From positions 42,625,098 to 42,689,097 of the forward strand of contig JARZZO010000001.1 of NCBI GenBank assembly GCA_030544215.1: a DNA stretch of 64,000 nucleotides, read 5' to 3'. Position 1 is the first letter of the stretch; every line of letters starts with the position of its first letter. The notes below the pieces were generated by a model. That model did not search any database. It was not told the origin of the DNA and worked only from the letters and a program-made list of their open reading frames with translations. This document shows, piece after piece, positions 44,576 through 56,862 of this stretch. Source of the DNA: Zantedeschia hybrid cultivar. Taxonomy: Eukaryota > Streptophyta > Magnoliopsida > Alismatales > Araceae. The position numbers and the translations under genes are program-made.

Positions 44576-47500
44576 TGTTAGTATTAGGTGGCCTGCAAGT
44601 CAATATCTTGTTCAATTACTAATAAAATACGCTCAAATTCATTATGCGTAATTCGACTTTAATTATCATTTTGTGATGAAGTCCATGAAATATGCAATGA
44701 TCTTCGGATTATGATGAGATGATAATTATAGGATTGAAGACTTGTAAAGACATGTTCTTAATTATTCCTAGTCAGAGAATGTTTGAGAAGGACATCAAAC
44801 ATCTGGTTAGACTAGTACAGCTCATGTAAAGACTGAGGTTTCGGATCCGATTATCTGGTCGATTTCGGTGTCGAACCCTTTGGTTTGGGCCCTTGTGGGG
44901 CTGGGGCATGGGCAAGCTCGACGCGGTTCAAACGACGTCGGATTAGGGGGACGCTTTTTAGAATGTGCCACGTGGGCCAGTTTTAGGCCGCGAGAGTACG
45001 ACCCCAGTCTTATCGTCTGAATGGCATCTTGCATGGTCGACGCCATTCAGAGATCTGTCAGTGTACGACCCTGTCGAGTCATCTGATTGATGTCGGTCTT
45101 GGACGACGCGATTTGGCGTAATTTCGGTTAACGCTCCGAAGCTCTCCTTCCTTTCTCTCATTCTCTCCATTTCTCTCTCTCTCCTCCCCCTCCTCTCCGA
45201 ACGCTCTACCCCTTCCCCTTCTCCTTCCCTTCCTCTCCCCACTCATCCTCTCCTTCCACTCCATCAACCCCCCCTAACTTCTACCACTACCACCACCATC
45301 TCCTCCGCGGCGCATTTCTCTCCAGATGGCGGCCGACGTCCCGGTGGAGTAACGGCGTCCACGGCGGTACCGGCGGCGACTTGTGGCATGGCGGTTCAGC
45401 GGCTAGGAGCACGGAGGAGTTCAAGTAACCGGTAGGGTGACGATCCTTACGGTGTTTTGTTTAAAACCATGATTTTTCTGCTTTGAAGCATGCAATATGT
45501 GTAGATGCTTCTGGGGTAGAAAGCATGTTCTAAGGGGTTCTTTATGAAAATGATTAGGCTTCTCCCCTACCTTCTCTATTTTTGACATTTTTGTGCGATT
45601 TGGGGGAGAAATCCCACCTTGTAACACGGGGGAGGCCGGAGGGGGGAACCTATTTGAGAGTGTTAAATGGCGTCTGGCAACAACGACGCCATTTTAAATG
45701 GCGGCTGCCACCCGAGACGCGATTTAGCCCAGTTTGTTCCAAGGCCAGATCAGTGGGATTCTGTCTCTGTCTTGAATAGCATCTGGCGACAACGACGCCA
45801 TTTTAAATGATGTCTGCCAGGGGCGACGCGATTTAGGCCATCTTCCGAGACCAGTTTCCTTGTGAACCAGTTTAAGGGTCTTGACTGACGTCGTCCACAG
45901 GCGACGCGATTCGAGACAGAACCTCATTAATTCATGCAATTAACATGTGTTTACATTGTTAGATAGTTTGGTTAAATGCATGCTTGAAAAACATACTTCG
46001 AGGATGAGGATTTCTACGTGAGCGAATCGCACTGTGTTGTGTTTTGTGCGACCGTAGACCTGGAGTGATAGTTGTTAGCGTTTAGGCATCCTGTATCGGT
46101 GTGGGAGTGATACGGCGCCGATGTGGGAGTGGTGGGGTAACGCCTAGAGAAAGGGTCACCTGGTGTATCCCGGGGTATAGCTAGTACTGGTGTGGGAGTG
46201 GTACATTTGGAGTGTCACTCGTGTTGGGGGAAGCAGAACCACCTGGAGCTAGACAGGCCGGAGTAGCCAGCGCGCTATCCGAGGGGTTGCTGTTTGGTCC
46301 CAGCAGGTCGGTGTTTTCCGCGTTCGGCCGCATGATTTGTGTGTTTAGCCGAGACGCTGGTTGTGGACTCCGTAGTGGAGTGGTTTCAAAGTTGTGCATG
46401 TTGCATTTACAAATGCATGTGTTTTATATCGAAATTTGGGAATCTTTGAGAGTTGTGTTTACTACTTTATTTATTTAAATTGTCTATATTTGTGTTGTTG
46501 CACTTATGGATGCGTGAGTGGGTGGTGGGGATCGAAGGATCCCTACTAAGTCCATTTCGATGAGACTCACCCCTGCGGTTTTCAGGTGAGGGTTCCAGGC
46601 AGGCGTAGCGTGGAGGGTTTCATCTTGAGTTGCATGCCAGCAGCCACTGTTCCGGGATATGCCTCGATGTAGTTGTTATTTTTCTTGTAGACCTGTACAC
46701 TTAATTATTTCTTTTCAGTTGGAATATGTAATTATTTTCTTAGTCAAGTCGAATTGTAATAATTTTTAATTCATACACTTCCTTTACAATTCGATGTGAT
46801 GTGGGATATTTAGCTTAATTTATCATTTATTTTCCAGACTTATCGAGATCCTGATTTGACTCCAAATTTTAATGAATCAGTACCCATTCAGTAATCAGAT
46901 CCCTGATTATAGGGTGGCGGATCGTTACAGCTCACTTCAGCTCATGAGATGAAGGTGACCGATCCTTAAGCCACTTGTGTAGAGACACTATGTTGGACCT
47001 ATAAGTGCTCATTGGCGAATGAGTTCACTGAACTGATTGTACCTTGAATCGCTAAATAGTAATATACCTAACTGTTAACCAACTTGGTTCAATGTCATGG
47101 TTGTGTAGTTGGTCCTTAAACCTGAGACACCAAAGATACCTTGTTAGTAGATTTCTAAGCATTGACCTTGGCTAACGAATTCCTAACCATGATATCTCAA
47201 TAAGTTAAGTGATCGGGTTCAGAGAAATACTCTCGAAGGTGATTGTGTGGTCAATATGGGACCATCTGCTCTTGGTGAAAGAAGAGAATATTTAGGGAAT
47301 GATGAACTTAAGTCACTGGCAAGGGCAAACACTTTATTAGATAAAGAGTTATCTGATATAGTTTAGCAGCATCCGATTCAAGTGAATCGACCGACTAGGG
47401 TTTAACAGTTCACCATTCCCTAGGTCGAATGGGGAATATTGTACGGATGAAGGATTATATCCATATGCTAACCGATGATAGAAAGGTTGCATTAGTGGGT

Positions 47501-47729
47501 TGCAGAACCCCAATGCATTCTAGGTTCACATAGTGTTGCTTGGCACTCAACGTGATCGGAGGACCATCCGAATTTAATGTGTGGCACTCAACATGATCGG
47601 AGGAACCACTCGGACGTAGATTTCAATCTGCAGAAGGTGAAATCTGTTCACCGTAATTTTGTTTTTGTCATTCAAAATGGCACGGGATCATTTTATTTTA
47701 TTTTTCGCTGCATTCTTCGATCCCGTAAA
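44576..47729 (+). repeat. 3' LTR of copia element B, split by a Tekay solo LTR
   Basis: Starts TGTTAGTATTAGGTGG at 44576. The first piece runs to 44824 and the second resumes at 46930. It ends near 47729, where TTTTTCGCTGCATTCTTCGA corresponds to the end region of the copia A LTR; the terminal CA is not preserved, so that boundary is approximate. The same family is seen at 26193-27188. Without the insert it is about 1.05 kb. Confidence 0.75.
44825..46929 (+). repeat. Tekay-like solo LTR inside the copia B LTR
   Basis: 2105 bp, from TGTAAAGACTGAGG to GGCGGATCGTTACA, with a perfect TSD GCTCA at 44820-44824 and 46930-46934. There is no internal retrotransposon sequence. It has the same palindrome-rich left half as the other Tekay LTRs. 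Confidence 0.95.
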
Positions 47730-48432
47730 GAGAACCTAAAACGAACTAGAGGACATGTGAGAACATAAAATTTGCAAAAAGTAGATTATAGTTACTATAA
47801 GTGTATCTACTTTTCGGAATTAGAAAAATAAACAATGTTCTGATTGCTTGATGAAGGATCGATTAAGAGCTTAACTAGACATTGACCCAAAGTTTAAACA
47901 ATAACGACAGATAATCAATTTGCCTAGTTGATTGTTGCAAGAGAAACATCATTATTTTTATCGAGGAGTTAATAATTAATAGATATTAAATACAACACGC
48001 AATTGCGTAAGGGTTTGGCAGTTAATTGTTGATAACAATAGATCAAATCGATTCAGGGCATGGTGTACTGAATCGATTTGAAGAGTGATAGCTAATCGTT
48101 CAAAAAGTAGCACAACTAATCGATTGAGCATTAAGTACAAATATAGAGACAACTTATTAATTGATTAGATGTTCAACGAATAATTGATTTAGCAGATAAT
48201 CTATTACGCCCCCAAAATCCAGTTCAGTACACTGACTCACATCAGACTCTGAGTACGCAATATCGGCTTAAAAAATGGATATGAGAGATAAACATACCAT
48301 GAGACAATTTAAATAAATGTCATTACCATCACATAGTCCAAATAAATAACCAAATATCAAAGTATTCCTTCTTATTCAATGAGTTCTAGTGATATAAATT
48401 TCGAGGATAAAATTTCTTTAAGAAGGAGAGGA
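47730..48432. other. AT-rich interelement DNA
   Basis: No gene, RNA or terminal repeat is clear up to about 48200. Near 48404-48432 the sequence TCGAGGATAAAATTTC then TTTAAGAAGGAGAGGA resembles the end of a Ty3/gypsy internal region with its purine tract, directly before a TG start at 48433. Confidence 0.4.
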
Positions 48433-49792
48433 TGTTATATCTTAGACCTTGAACCCATTTTATTTAATTAATAGTCTTTGATTTATTAAGCCCATTTAGT
48501 TAATTTAGTAAATTTTAGATAATTAAGTCCAATTAGACTAGTTAATGAGCAAATGTTAAGCCCAATTTAGTTAATTAGTGAGTCATGATAGATTAAGTCC
48601 ATAAATAGTTAAATATATGTTAAAATAATAAATTTAGTATGAGAAATCCATTAGATGAACCATTAGTCCCAATTAGGCACAATAGTTTCTAAGAAGGAAA
48701 CTAGTTAGTTTCCAATGCAGTCAAATTTTGGGCTTTGAACATTGTGTAATAGAAGCCCATTAAAATCATGATAATTTCGTGCACAAAGGCCCAAAAATTT
48801 CATAGTGGGTATCATTGGAAAGAGGGTATAAAGATCTACAACTTTGTCAAAAGGAGTTTTTGATAATTTTGTAATATCTGGCACCTTAGCAGGCCCATTA
48901 GAAGCCCATTAGCATCCTTAGTGGCCCATTAGGGGGTTAGACTAAATTTTATTGGGGTTCTAGCCTAGCGTGTTGAAACAAGTCAACCCGAGCAGACGCA
49001 ATTCACATGACTTCAATCATGTCAGCTTGGGCTGACACGATTCAACTAGTTTCTGAGTCGGACCAAAAGTCGGGTCTTTCCTTTCAAGGTGTGCCTTACT
49101 TTGCTTAGAACTCGGATGGGAGGTCTATTGAAGCCTTGTGTGCATGTCTCAACCCTTTCTCTTCCAAGTCACCGAAAAACCTAGGGAGAGATCGAGAGAG
49201 AGGAGGCTCACATTCTTTGCATTCTTCGTGGCATGCGGTGGTGTGATGAGTATGAGAACGATCCTGTGAGCATGCTCATGCATGGGATGACGTGCCGCCT
49301 TGCAAGAGGGGGGATTCTTCATGTGGTTGTGCTTCAAGAGAGAGACAAGTGATGACAAACTAAAATTTCATAGTAGTTTTACGTATCAAAAACTCCATTT
49401 TCAACTATCTTACTATCTAAGTATATGTATGGGATGCATGGCTACGTGGGTGAAATTCTGGAAGATTGCATGTAAGGTTTGATCCCTTCTTTCTTCCTCT
49501 TCTTCTTTGTTCTTCAATTTTTTGGGAAACCTGCATGCGAGGGAGAAGCACGTCCAAGCAAGCTAACACGATTTGTAAATCGCATCAGCCATGCATGACG
49601 TAATTCACATAGAGAAAATCATCTTCATGCTATTTTTATCTTTAATCCATGTTTAACCCATATAACATGATATTAGAGTTCTGTAGTGATTAACCATACA
49701 TGCATGATGTAGTTTTTCCATGCTTTAATCATATATCATGTTGATGATGCTTCTTGGAGGAGATGATTTATGTAAAGTCTCTATATCATTTT
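48433..49792 (+). repeat. Probable LTR of an older Ty3/gypsy-type element, left part
   Basis: It begins TGTTATATCTTAGACC after a purine-rich tract and is cut at 49792 by Tekay B; the matching right part would be 59190-60021. No partner LTR lies in the window, so this rests on the purine tract, the TG start and the GGGGCGTCACA-like end only. Confidence 0.45.
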
Positions 49793-52120
49793 TGTAACAA
49801 CCCGCCACCTTATAATCGGGGATCCGATTACTAAATGGGTACCGAATCATTAATTTGGGACCAAACCAGGATCTAGTAAGTCTGGAAAACAAATAATAAA
49901 CTAAGCTAAACATTCACATCGCATTGAATTGAAATGAAAGTGCAGGAAATTAAAATTATTACAATGCGACTCGATTACAGCAAATAATTACATACTCCAG
50001 TTGAAAGGAAATAATTAAACATACAGGCCAGAAATAAATAACAACTACATCGGGGCATACCCCGGAACAACTGCCGAAGACGCACAACACGCGGCCGCAC
50101 CCGCCGCTCTAAGTCTGCTGGGAGTCCTCACCTGAAAACCGCATGGGTGAGTCTCAAGAACAAGACTCAGTAGGGATCCTTCGATCCCCACTGCCCACGC
50201 ACACACCCACAAGTGTAAAGTACAGCTAACGGTGAAGTAACAAGTGTAGTGGCAGGTACAATTCCTAATTCTCTACGTGAGAAGACATGCAATCGCAGTT
50301 ATAATAATCATGCACATTCTAAACCAGCCGTTAGAAAATCTACAACCGTCATCTCGATAGAACTCGCCGACCGTGCAAACAACGGTGGGGAAAACCTCGA
50401 CCCGCTGAGACCAAGGAGTAGCCCCTCGGATAGCACGCTCGCTACTCCGGCCCGACTGGCTCAGGTGACTACCCCTTCCCCCAGCATGAGTGACTCTCCG
50501 AATGTACCACTCCGACACCGGTACTAGCTGACCCCGGGGTTCACCAGGTGACCCTCTCTCACTAGGCGTCACCCCGCCCACGCCCCCACCGGCGCTGTGC
50601 TCACGCCCCCACCATCACAGGGTGATAAAGTGCTACAATGTCACTCCAGGTCCACAGTAACTGAAAACCCAACATAGTGCGATCCGGTCACGTGAAAAGC
50701 CCGCGATCGCATAACACACATAGAACCATCCGATCATGAGGAATCCATCTCTATCGGGTGCATTAAAACATGTGCTAACCATCTATCTAGCAGTATGAAC
50801 ACGTTTTATTGGCATGCATTAGTGAGATTCTGTCTTGAATCGCGTCGACCAAGGTCGACGCCATTCAAGCTCCAAGTACAGGTTTATATAAATCGGTCTT
50901 CAGATTCTGGCCTTAAAAGGCGTCGACACCAGTAGTCGCCTTTTAAAAGGCGTCGACATCCCCAGACGCCATTCAACACGAAAATCCGGAAATTCCAAGA
51001 GCTTTATTCAGGGGATTTTTGTGGTAAAAACGCGTCATGGGTGCCTGACGCCATTCAAAAATGCGTCGTTTACCCATGATGCCGTTCAGCCACAGAATTC
51101 CCGACCTGGCAGTCTGCCTGTCAGTCGATTCCTGTCTAAAAGGCGTCGTGATGGCCCGACGCCCTTCAAAAAGGCGTCGTCCATGCACAACGTCTTTCAG
51201 CCCCAGGAACCAGGAACGCCCTAAACCCGAGGGCTCCCTTTCCAACCCCAAATAACCCCAAAAATCATTCAAACTGGAGGGGAAACGAAGAGCAAGACAA
51301 TTCATAGGCAAAACACCCCCATAGAGAACCTAAACATGCTCATTCTAACCCCCAAAACCGAAGATCTACCACATGCATATCGAGGAAAACATGATTTTAA
51401 ACACAACGCTACGGAGAACGTCACCCTACCGGACACTCGAACTCCTCCAAGCTCCACGCCGTTCACCCTTCTCGCCCCACGCCGCCGCCGGTACCGCCGT
51501 GGTCGTCCCTGCTCCACCGTGACGTCGGCCGCCGTCCGGAGAGTAGAACGCCGCAGTGGAAGTGGAGGTGGTAGTGGTATGAGTTAGGTAGAGGATGGAG
51601 TGGAGGGAGAGGCGAGATGGTGGGAGGAAAAGAGGGAGGAGGAGGTGGTCGCCGCCGGTCGCCGGAGGAGGAGGAGAGAAGGAGAGTAGGAGAAAATGAG
51701 GGAAAGAAGGAGGGCTCACGGGGTTAACCAGAAACTGGCTAAAACGCGTCGACATCCACGGACGCCAATCAGGTGATGTGACGGCCGCTCTGACAAGATT
51801 CTGAAACGCGTCGTCCTACACAGACGCCATTCAGACAACTTGTCAGGGCCGTACTCTGACACACCCAGAGTCGCAGTCTGAAAGGCGTCGTCCTTCGCAG
51901 ACGCCGTTCAGACGACCTGACAGGGCCGTACCCACGCGGCCCAAGGCCAACCCCCGCGGCACCCACGTGGCAGCACCTGAAACGCGTCTGCCAAGGTGGA
52001 CGCCGTTTAAAACGCGTCTCTAGGTCCTGACGCGATTCAACTCAGAACTTCCGCCCCCCACAAGGATTAGAACAACAGGATCTGACCCGAAAACCGGATC
52101 CGAAAGTCTCGATCCTTACA
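49793..52120 (-). repeat. 3' LTR of Tekay-like element B
   Basis: Plus-strand ends are TGTAACAACCCGCC and GATCCTTACA. Nearly identical to 56863-59189. Open frames of 60-130 residues inside it are duplicated in the other LTR only because the LTRs are young. Confidence 0.95.
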
Positions 52121-52134
52121 ATCTCCCCCCCTTA
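52121..52134 (-). promoter_or_regulatory. Polypurine tract of Tekay-like element B
   Basis: TAAGGGGGGGAGAT on the minus strand, directly before the 3' LTR. Confidence 0.88.
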
Positions 52135-52208
52135 AAGAAATTTCGTCCTCGAAATTGACTGCTAGAATTCAACAAGGTCCAAACAAGGATACAAGTTTAC
52201 AATAAAAC

Positions 52209-55200
52209 TCACGAGAAGAGGTAAGGGAACTGCTCCCGCATCTCGTCCTCTCGCTCCCAGGTTGCCTCACCTCCGGAGCGGTACTGCCAAATCACCTTGA
52301 CCAGCGGTACGACCTTGTTCCGCAGGACCTGCTCTCTGCGATCCTCAATACGAACCGGGTATTCTGGAAATGACAGGTCCTCAGCGACCTCCAACTCTGA
52401 AAAGTCCAACACATGAGACGGATCCTGTACATACTTCCTCAACAAGGACACATGGAACACATCGTGCACTCCTGCCAGATTGGGCGGCAAGGCCAACTGA
52501 TACGCGGTTTCCTCGATTCGAGCAAGAATGGGAAAAGGTCCAATATAACGCGGACTCAGCTTGCCTCGCTTCCCGAATCTCATCACACCTTTGGAGGGTG
52601 AGACTCGGAGAAACACGTGGTCCCCAACCTCAAACTCAAGTGGTCTCTGTCGGATGTCGGCATAACTCTTCTGTCTACTCTGAGCTGCGGTCAACCTCTG
52701 CTGAACTGTCCTGACGACCTCAGCACACTACTGTACCAACTCAGGTCCTGCAATCTGCCTCTCACCGATCTCAGACCAACACACCGGTGATCGACACGGC
52801 CGCCCATACAAAGCCTCATAAGGCGCCATGCCGATGCTAGAATGGTAGCTGTTGTTGTAGGCAAATTCCACAGTGGACAAATGTTGTTCCCACGAACCTC
52901 CCCAGTCTAGGCAACACGCCCTGAGCATATCCTCCAAGGTCTGAATAGTCCTCTCCGACTGCCCGTCAGTCTCGGGATGATAGGCCGAGCTGAAAGCCAA
53001 CTGAGTCCCCAACGCCTGCTGAAAGCTCTTCCAGAAACTGGAAGTAAACCTCGGATCTCGATCTGATACAATCGACAAAGGGACCCCGTGCAAAGAGACG
53101 ATCCGGTCCACAAACAACTTAGCCAGCTTGCCGACCGACCAGTCCTTCCTAATGGCTAGGAAGCGTGCCGTCTTGGTCAGCCGATCAACGATGACCCAGA
53201 TAGCGTCTCTTCTGCTAGGGGATGCGGGCAATCCCATCACAAAGTCCATCGTCACATGTTCCCATTTCCACTCAGGAATCGGCAAGGGTTGCAGCAACCC
53301 TCCAGGTCTCTGATGCTCGGCTTTAACCTGCTGACATGTCATGCATCTAGCCACGTACTCAGCCACATCTCTCTTCATACCGAGAAACCAGAAGTGCCTC
53401 CTTAAACAGTGATATATCTTTGTAGTCCCGGGATGCACTGCATACCTCGATCGGTGCGCCTCATCAAGAACACATCTGCGCACATCTTCCTCAGTCGGAA
53501 CATAGAGTCTGCCTCTGAATCTGACGGTACCATCATCCCACAACTCAACCTCAGACCTCTGGAGAATCTGGGGTAACTCTGCATCTGCCCTCTGAGCCTC
53601 AATCACAGCATGGTACACAGCCGGTCTCACAGTCAAGCTGACAAGTACTGCACTATCTTCTTCACGTGGAACCCTAAAGGAGGATTCCACCACCTGCTCA
53701 AATAGTTTCCACTCCCGAACCATAAGGTATGACATGACCGTCTTCCGACTCAAAGCGTCTGCCACCACATTTGCCTTGCCCGGATGATAGGAAAGGTCAA
53801 AGTCATAATCTTTAATAAACTCCATCCACCTTCGCTGCCTCAGGTTCAGGTCTCTCTGAGTGAACACATATTTCAAGCTCTTGCGATCTGTAAAAACCTG
53901 AAATTTCTCCCCATACAAGTAATGCCTCCAAATCTTCAGTGCAAACACCACGGCTGCAAGCTCCAAATCATGAGTAGGATAGTTTTCTTCATGCCTCTTC
54001 AGCTGCCGAGAAGCATAAGCAACTACCTTGCTATGCTGCATAAGGACTACTCCCAATCCTCGACGGGACGCATCCGAGTAAACCACAAATCCACCTGACC
54101 CAGATGGAAGCACCAGCACTGGGGCTGACGTGAGACGAGTTTTTAGCTCAATAAAACTCTGCTCACAATCCTCAGTCCACACGAAACGAACTCCCTTTCG
54201 AGTCAGCCTCGACAAGGGGGCCGCTATCGAAGAAAATCCCTGAACAAACCGTCTGTAATATCCGGCAAGCCCCAGAAAGCTCCTGATCTCGGTCACTGAA
54301 GTCGGCCTGTTCCAGTCCATCACTGCCTCTATCTTCGCTGGGTCTACTGCGATACCTTCACCAGAAATAACGTGCCCAAGAAAGTGCACCTCGTCCAGCC
54401 AAAATTCACATTTGCTGAACTTGGCATAAAGTTGGTGCTCCCTCAGGACCTACAACACTGCCCGAAGATGAGCAGCGTGCTCTTCCTCAGAAGAAGAATA
54501 GATCAGAATGTCATCAACAAACACAACCATAAACTGGTCCAGGTAGGTCCTGAAGACTCGGTTCATCAGATCCATAAAAGCCGCCGGAGCATTGGTTAAG
54601 CCAAAGGGCATAACCAGAAACTCATAGTGCCCATACCGAGTCCTGAACGCCGTCTTACTAACATCCACATCTCTGATTCTCATCTGATAGTATCCAGATC
54701 TCAGATCGATCTTGGAAAACACTCTCGCGGTCTGCAGCTGATCCATCAAGTCATCGATCCTAGGAAGCGGGTACTTATTCTTTATTGTCACCTGGTTCAG
54801 CTGCCTATAATCGATGCACAATCTCAAAGAACCATCCTTCTTCCTGACAAACAGAACTGGAGCACCCCATGGAGATGTACTGGGACGAATAAAACCCTTG
54901 TCCAGCAACTCCTGCAACTGCGCCTTCAACTCAGCGAGTTCGGCTGGCGCCATCCGATACGGGGCCTTAGACAAGGGCGCCGTACCTGGTGCAAGCTCGA
55001 TGGTGAACTCAACCTCACGCTGTGGAGGAAGGCCAGGCAGCTCTTCCGGAAACACGTCTACGAAATCACAGACAACAGGCACCTCCCAAGGACTGGGACT
55101 AGCACGGACATCAGAAACAACAACAGAGGCAAGAAAAGCCTCACAGCCACCAGCAAGCAACCTTCGTGCCTTAAAGGCAGAAATAAGGATGCCCCGAGAA

Positions 55201-56705
55201 GAAAGCCTAATACCTTGGAAGAAGAAGGTCGGGATGTCCGGAATAGAGAAGCGCACCCTCTTCCTGTGGCAGTCTACCTCCGCATAATAGGCTTCCAACC
55301 AATCCATACCCAGGATGATATCAAAGTCACGAATAGCAAGCACGACCAACTGGGCAGGTAGCACATGACCCTCAATGGTCAAGGGAACACTCCTTAGACA
55401 ATTATAGGATATCATGAAGTCTCCAGAAGGAACTTCCACCATCAGACCATCAGATAACTCATCAACGGGTGTAGAAAGAATATCTAGAAACTGCTCAGAA
55501 ATAAAAGAATGCGAAGCACCCGAATCGATCAACACGTGCGCAGAGTTCCCAAGGACAGAGAGTGTACCTTCCACCAAGTTGGACGCGCGAGCCTCCCTCC
55601 TGGTGATAGCTAGAACTCTCCCCTGGGTCCTCGGCTTCTTCTGGTCGCCATGACCCTGCCCCTGACTATGCCCCTGCGGGCACTGCCTCGCCAGATGGCC
55701 CTGCTGGCCGCAAGTAAAACATCTCCTGGGAAGAGTGGGACACTGAGTCCCGCCATGGGCACCACCACACTGCTGAAAAACTGCCGGAAGCCTCTGAGCT
55801 GGCTCCTGCTGTGCACTGGACACTGTCTGACTCTGCTGCCCCTGTCTGGGCCGGCTGCTGCCGCTACTGCTGCCACCACCCCTGAAGAATCTCCTGAATC
55901 GGGAGCCGAGAGAAGACGATCCCGATCCGACTGAAGGAGCCGGTGCCGCTGCTTTACCCCTGCCCCGAGATGGCCCCTGGACAGTCTGCCCTCTCTCCCG
56001 GGCCGACTGGATCTGGTGAGCCTCTACAGCTGCTGCACGCCTAACTGCTGACGCCAAGTCTGTACAACAATGGGACGCCACGAAGTTCCTCAAACTGAGC
56101 CTAAGCCCATCCACAAACCTCTCCGTGCGACGTTCCTCGTCCTGAGATATGAAAGGCACGAACCGCCCTAGCGAAACAAACTTCGCCTCGTACTCAAGCA
56201 CCGTCATGCTCCCCTGCGTCAGATCCATAAACTCCCTCTCCTTGGCTCGCTGGACATGTCTAGGGAAATATTGTGCGTTGAACTCCTTAACAAAGGTCTC
56301 CCAAGATATTTCCCTAAGACTCCTGTCCCCATAAGACAAACTCTTCAGTGTAGTCCACCAGTCATAGGCGCTATCCTTCAGCATGAAGGTAGCCAGCGGG
56401 GTCCTCTCTACTGCCGCACAGTCCATGGTATCAAAAGTCTTCTCAATCTCTCTAAGCCAATGAATGGCCTCGTCAGGGTCGGGACGACCGGTGAAGTGAG
56501 GTGGCCTCAGCTTTAAGAACCTCTCCAGTGTAGCTGTGGTCCCTCCCCGAGTACTAGAACCCTCCCTAGGATCTCGTGTCTGATATCTAGCCATGGTATC
56601 CATCATGGCTTCCATAAACTGCTCAACACTCGGCCTCCCTGCCTCGGACCCACTAGGGGCATCTCCCATCTCTCGAATAACTGGCATCCTCTTCGTGGGA
56701 GCCAT
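52209..56705 (-). pseudogene. Near-intact gag-pol polyprotein of Tekay-like element B (two nonsense codons)
   Basis: One 1498-codon frame from ATG 56705 to TGA 52209-52211, broken only by TAG at 54450-54452 and TAG at 52728-52730. Residues: Gag 1-300 (retrotransposon Gag core about 60-225); CCHC knuckle CFTCGQQGHLARQC from 329; protease DSGA near 394; RT about 590-830 with FVDD near 729; RNase H from about 860 (DAS, then FTDRKS where related copies have FTDHKS); integrase with HHCC finger and D, D, E core; and a C-terminal chromodomain-like tail (VIWQYRSGGEATWEREDEMR). Element A has Gln at the first stop and keeps CAG at the second. The integrase finger region has HFWFLGMK where element A has HFWWPGMK. 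Without readthrough it makes Gag, protease and half of RT only. Confidence 0.95.
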
Positions 56706-56848
56706 CTACTCGCCTACAATTACAAAATCAAAAAGTTCTAATTAGAATCCTAAAACCTATGCTACTGACGTGCCTGTACGGGATAATGTATTTATTTGCC
56801 GAATTTACAACATTTAACCTAGTTATTTATTTATTTGCCAGACCGTAT
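56706..56848 (-). other. Short leader of Tekay-like element B
   Basis: 143 bases between the primer site and the gag start, AT-rich, with a duplicated TTATTTATTT motif near 56790 and 56825. The start codon follows GCGAGTAG on the minus strand; element A has a similar short lead-in. Confidence 0.6.
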
Positions 56849-56860
56849 GCTCTGATACCA
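56849..56860 (-). promoter_or_regulatory. Primer binding site (tRNA-iMet) of Tekay-like element B
   Basis: TGGTATCAGAGC on the minus strand, two bases after the 5' LTR. Confidence 0.92.
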
Positions 56861-56862
56861 AC

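Noticed and set aside
26193..47729. A single copia B element with 5' LTR at 26193 and 3' LTR ending at 47729, proven by TSD
   Set aside because: The two LTR pieces are one family, but neither outer boundary is preserved well enough and I found no matching TSD, so the link stays an inference.
50273..50581. Conserved 102-residue open frame also found at 57343-57651
   Set aside because: The two copies lie in the paired LTRs of Tekay B, so their similarity only reflects recent LTR identity.
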